Positions 57,555 through 64,000 of a stretch of DNA of 64,000 nt are shown here, piece after piece. The notes under the pieces were generated by a model, which did no database searches, was not told where the DNA came from, and was given only the letters and a program-made list of their open reading frames with translations. The stretch lies in contig CP137673.1 in the NCBI GenBank assembly GCA_037976565.1, forward strand, positions 1,786,851 to 1,850,850, read 5' to 3'. Every line of letters begins with the position of its first letter. Within the stretch, counting starts at the first letter, position 1. A program made the translations under genes and the position numbers. This DNA comes from Mesocentrotus franciscanus. Lineage: Eukaryota > Echinodermata > Echinoidea > Camarodonta > Strongylocentrotidae.

Positions 57555-58554
57555 TGACAACATTAACATAGGGAAACTCCGTTTGACGTACGCTGGGGAT
57601 ATATTTTATATTCTCTTTTAGAAAACAGCTTGTTGTACTATATGCAAACTCGTTCATAGACTTGCTCCAACTATACTTTCAAACCGAACAGTTCATTTGT
57701 ATTATTTTTATTCACTTGATACAAAATAATGAACATGTACAGTGTACATCATTCAAATCAAACCAAACAATGTAATAAAAAACGAAGCATTTGCAATGTA
57801 TAAATTAAATTAATTTCAGAGTAGGAAACAAAATACAAGATAGAGAACAGGTCGTGTGAAGACCAGTGCTAAAGATTGAAAACCTTAGTTGTGCTGGCCT
57901 TAGCAAGAAGAAGGAGGAGCAAAAGGAGAAGAAGGAGAAGCTCAAACAAGATGATTATCAGACTCACAAAATACCGCACCATCTTTTTATCAGAATTCTT
58001 TTCTATTACTCTGAAGCTTCAAGATGGAACTACCTACCAGAAAATAATAGACTTGAAAGCAGATTCTCTTCATCAAATCGTTTCTCGAGTCGCAAAACAT
58101 CTCATTTCTGCTGACAGTGCTACTCTATCTTTTTTTTGTTGTAAATTAGCAGTTAGATGAAAGAACGAGGAAATACGACTGTACACTGCAGGGTCATCTT
58201 AATTATGTAATGTAGGCCTACATGTTTTGAATTTTAATTTTTACCGCAATGTTTGTTTTTTAGTGTCTGTCTTTTATGTGTATAAATTAAACATTCTAAA
58301 TATAAAGTGTTCTTTCATGAATTGTAAGTTTTACCGCTATAAATATGTTATATAATTTATATCTACCTATAATGTATGAGATTAGACCTAATTGAAGATG
58401 ACAAGCACCCCGCGCCCCCCTTCCCCCTCTTCCTTATTCTCTCTTTCTCTTTCACCTTCTCCCCCCGCTTGACTGTGCAATGACCGTGATCCGTACGTGT
58501 ACCTAACTAATAAGTGCAAACTGGAAAATGCTTTAAACTTCTGACATAGTTGCC
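57555..58554. other. No gene recognised
   Basis: An Arg/Lys-rich frame at 57876-58160 comes from a GAAGAAGGAGG-type purine tract joined to an AT-rich stretch; no domain could be recognised. A CT-rich tract follows at 58410-58460. Confidence 0.45.
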
Positions 58555-59045
58555 TGTGACATTTTTACCTCTATCATTTTAACCTCTGCCGTTTTTTCTC
58601 TGACATTTTTACCTCTGGCATTTTTACGTCTGAGATTTTTACATCTGGCATTTTTACCTCTCACATTTTTACCTCTGGCATTTTTACATCTGGGATTTTT
58701 ACGTCTGAGATTTTTACATCTGACGAATTAGCTTCACATTTTTACATCTGGCATTTTGATCTCTGACATTTTTACCTCTGGCAATTTTACGTCCGAGATT
58801 TTTACATCTGACGAATTACCTTCACATTTTTACCTCTGGCATTTTGACCTCTGACATTTTTACCTCTGGCAATTTTACGTCCGAGATTTTTACATCCGGC
58901 ATTTTTACATTTGACATTTTAACCTTCACATTTTTACATCTGGCATTTTGACCTCTGTCATTTTTACCTCTGACATTTTTAAATCTGACATTTTTACATC
59001 TTACATGTTTACATCTGGCATTTTACCTCTGACATTTTTACCTGT
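58555..59045. repeat. ~17-18-bp minisatellite (catttttacctctgg)
   Basis: About 27 degenerate units alternating acctctgac/acatctggc endings; a larger ~95-bp period is visible where the ttcacatttttac variant recurs (58730, 58822, 58922). Confidence 0.9.
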
Positions 59046-61443
59046 CCCTGTAAAATATTTTTTATTTTACTCCGGTAAAATTATTCCCAGATGTGCCATT
59101 GCATCAAAACTAAAAGTTAAAAAGGGTTAAGGTCATGTTTAGGTATAAAATTTAATGCTCGAAATTCAGTTAGTGTACGATATTGACCGTGGGGCAATGG
59201 ACCCCGGAGCATGAGTCATAGGAAAACGATTAAGGGCAATATCTTTTTTGTATAGAAGTATACAAGCTAGTCCATTTTGTATGAAAGCGTGAATATAAGA
59301 AAAACAGAATGGCGAAAGTTAGAAGTATATCAGACTAATAAAAGGAGAGTTATGAATGTTTGAAATATGAGATCAGTGTAGCTATACAAATCTCAAATTG
59401 GCAATTTTGTCAGTGGATTGTGACGTATAGTCACGGACAGCTCTCCCGTTTGTCGTGTACAAAAATATCATTAATTTCTGTTTCTGTCCTAATTGTCGTC
59501 TCCCTTGGATCACTACTAAAAATATTTTATAGATAGTATATTATGATAAGTCCTCTAAAAGGAAAAGACCATCCCCGAGTCATACATTTTGAAAGATAAA
59601 TATATATTTTATTCATTTTGTGTGTTGGATTAAATGAGGAAGTTATCTGGCACTACATCACAGAGACATTACCAATTCAGTTCATTTGAAGTCCTTATAC
59701 GTATACTGATCACAACCTTCAAAAATTCATAACTTTGTTAGTTTTGTCCGATTTTGCTCCAATTTTCACCAGTCTGCTACTCTGATTTTTTTGCTTCCTC
59801 AAGTTAGAGAGGTTTGTTATGAAGGTTTAATTTCCATTGATTAACAATACAATAAGGGCACCCCTTTGCGTTTACAATTACATTAATGACGATACAACAT
59901 TAATGTCAGATCGACATGAAAATGACTGTAATGACAAACCTTGTAACCCCCATCGTGAGATCACATTATATTTGCCTTCTCTTTGTAAAGTGCCTACATG
60001 TGGGATTTTACCGCTCCGCTGAATTAATACTCTTGTAAGCAATGCAGAAACTACTTGCTATTGAAGGAAGAATGCAAATCGAATGAAATAATTCCAATTG
60101 TCTGGCGTGTACTCTAGACTTTAACCCAGGAGAGCTTTCGTGGACAAGTGCAATAACAGGTAAAGACAAATCTCTTTATCGTCATGCATGAACACTAGAT
60201 AGACATCATGACGTATCCAGGAGCCGGGGTGCTTTCATAATATGGTACATTTTATCACAGCAATACATTGTATTGAAAATGGCATGTAAAAATCAATTTG
60301 AGCCAAATTTTGTTTTAAAAGACTTAAAATGTTATCGAATGCAAGCATGACCTGAATAAAACGAAAACTGTAAAACCCAATGAGAAGGTAGTTTTCATAC
60401 GTATCTTTAAATAATGAGGGCATTAATTGTTATAAATAAAGATTTCTGCATTTTTCAGAAATTGAACTTTTTCAGAAGAGCAAGGCATTCAGTCAGGTGA
60501 ATGCTCAGCAAGAATCAGAGTAAGGAGGACCGTATATTTTGATAAAGGGGAAAGGTATAGTCCAATGGGCACATGTGGGCACAACATGAACTATAGGAAT
60601 ATGTTTTGTTTTTCCTCTCGGATGGGCACCCTTTTCAATAACAAAGGGACAAATTTTCATTGCTATAAGGTTAGTAATTGATTTTGGGGGAAACTAAGGA
60701 TGCCCCTGTCATCCCGGAATCGGGTATTGCTTATTTAACATGCATATCCACACAATGAAAATTCGTCACGTTCGCATGAGAAACCAACTTTTCACTGTTT
60801 TACCAAAATCTGGCACAAAATGGATCTTGACATGCTATTTTCTAATGTTGCTCATTGAAACGTGTATAAATTAATGTAATCACAGTATCAGTTAAAAGAA
60901 TCTTATTTCTACCTGATGAAAAGTAAGAAGCTATTTCTATACAGCTCGTACTTTGCTCACGATAACTGTTTCTTTGCGGGTTTCGTCTTTGTGGGACGCA
61001 ATGACGCACTATATATATAATTTTAGTCAATGTAATAATTCCACTCACAACGGAATACTTTTACGATGCTTTTCATAAAAATTATCATTTGTTTTCACAC
61101 CATATCAAACTTTGACTTCCATGAAATTATGTAAATAAGTATGTACGCTTAAGGATAAATGTTACGAAAACTGTCTCACTGCTCTCGTAACTACATGTAA
61201 GTAGTCTCCCTCGAACATCAACCACATAAGACCATTGGTGATTATAACTGGTAAAAGAAGAGATAAGTCGATGGATTTCAGTTCCATTCATTAACTTTTA
61301 TTTTAGGAAGAAAGGCAGCTCAATCTTTGAAGTTTATAATGTTACAGATGATCGTGCTCTTTGGCCCTTGCCTTAAATTAGACATTCAAAGAAAATCACA
61401 AATATGGCCAATAATGTATCACTAGAAACCAGGAAGCTTACAG
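59046..61443. other. Intergenic, no gene recognised
   Basis: AT-rich; only short ORFs without domain character. Contains the inverted relative of the 55733 repeat at 60118-60240. Confidence 0.5.
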
Positions 61444-61447
61444 TTAA

Positions 61448-62193
61448 CCCTAATAAGGCCGGGCTATTTGAGTTCTTAATACGGGGGGCCATTATGGCCC
61501 CCCCTTAAGATCTCTGCCGTGAAACGGCCGATCGCCGCGAAAATTTGCATGCATGTCAAGTGAAGTGTATAGAATACTATAGCAATTTCAATTTTTTGAA
61601 AATTACTCATTTGCATATTTATGGTAAATTATGCAAATAAGGTCAAAAAATTCATATTTTTACCCATAAATCATATATTCTTCATATTGAAGCTTTCTTT
61701 TCCACTACATATATTTGTCAGACCATTTGGAATAATAATACCAAAAAAAATTTTGGAAAGCTAGGTTATTCCTTATGTTATCTCTTGTTTTGATAATTTC
61801 TTATGTATTTCATTGTTTTTTTAACTTATGTATTTTATTGTTTTTGTTGTTTTATTTCATTTCTAACTATAATTTAACTATTTTGACCCCAAAACAAACA
61901 CCTAAACTTTAAACAAGACCAAATAACCAATGTTTTATCTCTTTTAGGAAAAATGATATTTCCATATGTTTTGTACACAAATCACGAAAATGAGCGATTT
62001 TCGGGCCGACATGTAAAGACAAAAGGTCACGTGACTTTGTAACGGTAGGTCCGATTTTCAAAAAAATTGTTTTAAAAGATGCGCAAGACTCGAAAGAATA
62101 AAGTCATGAAGCGGCGGGGCGTCATCCGCATGCGTTCCCGAACAATCAGAAAAATCGCGGAGGGGCCATGATGGCCCCCCGGCCTTATTAGGG
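61448..62193. mobile_element. piggyBac-like MITE
   Basis: 746 bp between TTAA at 61444-61447 and 62194-62197. Termini ccctaataaggccggg on both sides (inverted), followed inward by a second inverted motif (ggggccat.atggcccccc). The CCC start with a TTAA target fits piggyBac. No transposase. Confidence 0.85.
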
Positions 62194-62197
62194 TTAA

Positions 62198-63224
62198 GAA
62201 TCGTAATAGTTTTAGGTCAACTGCGTATCGGACAATACAAAGTTAACACAAATAAAATCACCTCTCAGGATCTGGGATATACCAGCGCTTCGCCAGAAAA
62301 TTAAGCAATGTTTTCTTTATGTCACATCAGACACCAATCGTGCGTATAAGCAGACGACGTCCTATAACTAATGAACATGTTTTCAGTTCAATTATTTATG
62401 CATAATAGGAATTTGATTGGTTTGAAGAAAGAACATATTACACACTATTTTAAAAGGAAAGTGATGTTGATGCTGATAATCATAACTCTTTGCTTAGAAA
62501 AAATTCAGGGCAAGGATAATTCATTGATTAAAAAAAACCCTGAAATATCAGCTCACTTTCGAATTGAAAAGCCCACCAAATGATAGAATGGACGGTGTTT
62601 GCTCCCGATTGAAATGCTGAGCATGCTTTAATTCAGTTTATGCAGCTGAATATGTAATGGCGTCTTTCTTGCAATCCATAGTTAAGCTACAACCGATTCC
62701 TTAATTTTGTTTACAACGCTGCATTTTTCATCAAAATAAAACCATGTCCGAAATTAAGAGTGAGGTAACAGACCAAACAGTTAAAATGACGCTGATGAGG
62801 ACGTGAGGTAAGATAAATAAGTGAAGAAGAGGCACTGAAAAAGGGTGCACAATTGTTATTGGACATCGTACGTAAACAAGGATTACAATCACTTTTATAT
62901 GACTGTCTACAATTTAAACTATTGAATGAAAGATACCGAAAAAATTAAACCATGTTTTAAAGGCAAAATGCATGGTATAGGTTTGATAAAAACTGACTTA
63001 ATTTCCCGGCTTAATTTCTTTCTCCGCCATTCTAGAACAGTCTATGTAAAATTATGTTAGAAGAGAGGAAATTTACAATAATTTACAAATAAGGCACTGC
63101 ATTCAAAGAAATGATTCTTTATTTTCAACGTTGCTAGGTAGGTCCCTCTATGGAATTTGGGAATCTACACACATTATTCACGTGATATATGAATAAGCAT
63201 AGTATTGGTTTGTTTGATTTATTT
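62198..63224. other. Intergenic, no gene recognised
   Basis: AT-rich; nothing beyond short chance ORFs. Confidence 0.5.
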
Positions 63225-63423
63225 GTTTTACCTGACTGCTAAAATAGCATGCGTGTGCTTGTAAGAAAGCAACCAGGGAACCAACGGCTTTACGTCCTTT
63301 CCGAAAGACTTGGTAGTGAGGATTAATGCCTTACTAAAAGGCACAAGCGTATCGATTTTGTTTCGAACCCGGGACCTCCCGGTTACGAGACCACTGCTCT
63401 ACCACTGGGCCATCACGCCTCCG
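63225..63423 (-). mobile_element. tRNA-derived SINE
   Basis: Minus strand reads ggaggcgtgatggcccagtg then gtagagca (A box), ctcgtaa (anticodon-like loop, CGT) and cccgggttcgaa (B box). A body with ctttcggaaaggacgtaaag and a ggttccctggttgc end follows. Confidence 0.82.
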
Positions 63424-63589
63424 TAAATTGATTTTTGTATTGATACAAAATAAACCCAACCATTGTTGCTAATACATTGAGAAATAGGAAGATAATTTAT
63501 TTATAATGTAGAAGTGTAGATACTTGAAAAGAAAAACCATAGGAACAGGTTTAATGATAAAAATTATCATTGGGTGTTCTTTTACCCAG

Positions 63590-63768
63590 AGAAGCCACAT
63601 CGGAATAAATACTGCTATACCTGCGGGCCCTGCATTTATTTCTCAGAATGGCAAATGTGGATTAATGCCCGGCCAAGATACGGTGTTATTACCGGCTGAG
63701 ATTCGAACCCTCAACCCTCGGATTGAGAGTCAAGTGAATGAACCACTATACCACGATCACTCCACGCT
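63590..63768 (-). mobile_element. tRNA-derived SINE
   Basis: Minus strand reads tggagtgatcgtggtatagtgg (A box region near 63745-63768) and gagggttcgaatctcag (B box near 63700-63716); the body includes cggccgggcatt-type sequence. A different family from the neighbour at 63225. Confidence 0.78.
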
Positions 63769-64000
63769 TAAAACACTCTTTAAAAAAAAACTGAAAAACT
63801 AATTCTGAATAAATATTCTCACCATATCTCAATTGAGATCAACATAAAATTCAGTCAAAACATACGATTTTTACAATACGTTTCGTATAACGCTCCATTC
63901 ATAGAAGTTATAAACTGTTTTTACATTACATTTAACTTTCTCAAATACATATTGTATGTACGTTCATTTGTTAGGTATACATGAGCGAATTTAGTCTTAA

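Noticed and set aside
57866..58160. Basic 82-94-codon ORFs
   Set aside because: Arg/Lys run from a purine microsatellite joined to AT-rich sequence; overlapping frames are equally open.
1..64000. CRISPR arrays, operons or prokaryotic islands
   Set aside because: The window is eukaryotic with spliced genes; the tandem repeats lack CRISPR-like unique spacers and no bacterial gene blocks were seen.

Overview
This window is animal nuclear DNA: AT-rich, intron-containing and full of transposable-element debris. The anchor gene is a multi-exon ribosomal protein SA (RPSA) gene on the minus strand. Its extended acidic/Ala-rich tail, together with the abundant tRNA-derived SINEs, hAT, Kolobok-like and piggyBac-like non-autonomous elements and CR1/Rex-like LINE remnants, suggests a marine invertebrate deuterostome, most likely an echinoderm. 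The species cannot be fixed from the sequence alone.

Layout. Positions 1-38,200 are dominated by a cluster of four paralogous multi-pass membrane protein genes. They resemble the TspO/MBR-related 'tryptophan-rich sensory protein' family (COG3476-like; core motif PAGYxFxIWGLIY). Genes A (1-5356, minus, cut by the window edge) and B (17904-21153, minus) lie in a segmental duplication (1-7380 versus 17880-22610). Genes C (24946-27964, plus) and D (35594-38208, plus) are more diverged and point the other way. I could reconstruct every exon with GT/AG boundaries. A, B and C share exon lengths of 106/376/123 nt; B and C end in a 319-nt exon 4, while A's exon 4 is cut by the window edge. D has lost intron 3 and carries an 83-bp tandem array that repeats its exon-1 splice donor.

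Between A and B (7.4-17.9 kb) lies a nest of mobile DNA: a LINE broken into two halves about 4.7 kb apart; a SINE; a 3.27-kb hAT-like element with a higher-order tandem array and two copies of a smaller hAT; a 500-bp assembly gap followed by a ~155-bp satellite; and an inverted-repeat element holding another hAT. Several target-site duplications are perfect.

From 42 kb on there are two more genes, both on the minus strand. One is a single-exon, two-pass membrane protein with three PPxY motifs in its cytoplasmic tail (42420-43787). The other is RPSA (46135-52808; eight coding exons found, 5' UTR exon not located). RPSA introns 1 and 2 hold a duplicated element ending in a hairpin plus ACA box, like an H/ACA snoRNA; the intron-2 copy is interrupted by a Kolobok-like MITE. 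From 54 kb to the end I see no convincing gene, only SINEs, MITEs and minisatellites.

The best candidates for something undescribed are the TspO-related gene cluster (replacement-only divergence of A and B in exon 2, and the splice-donor minisatellite in D), the orphan PPxY membrane protein, and the paired intronic RNA candidates in RPSA.
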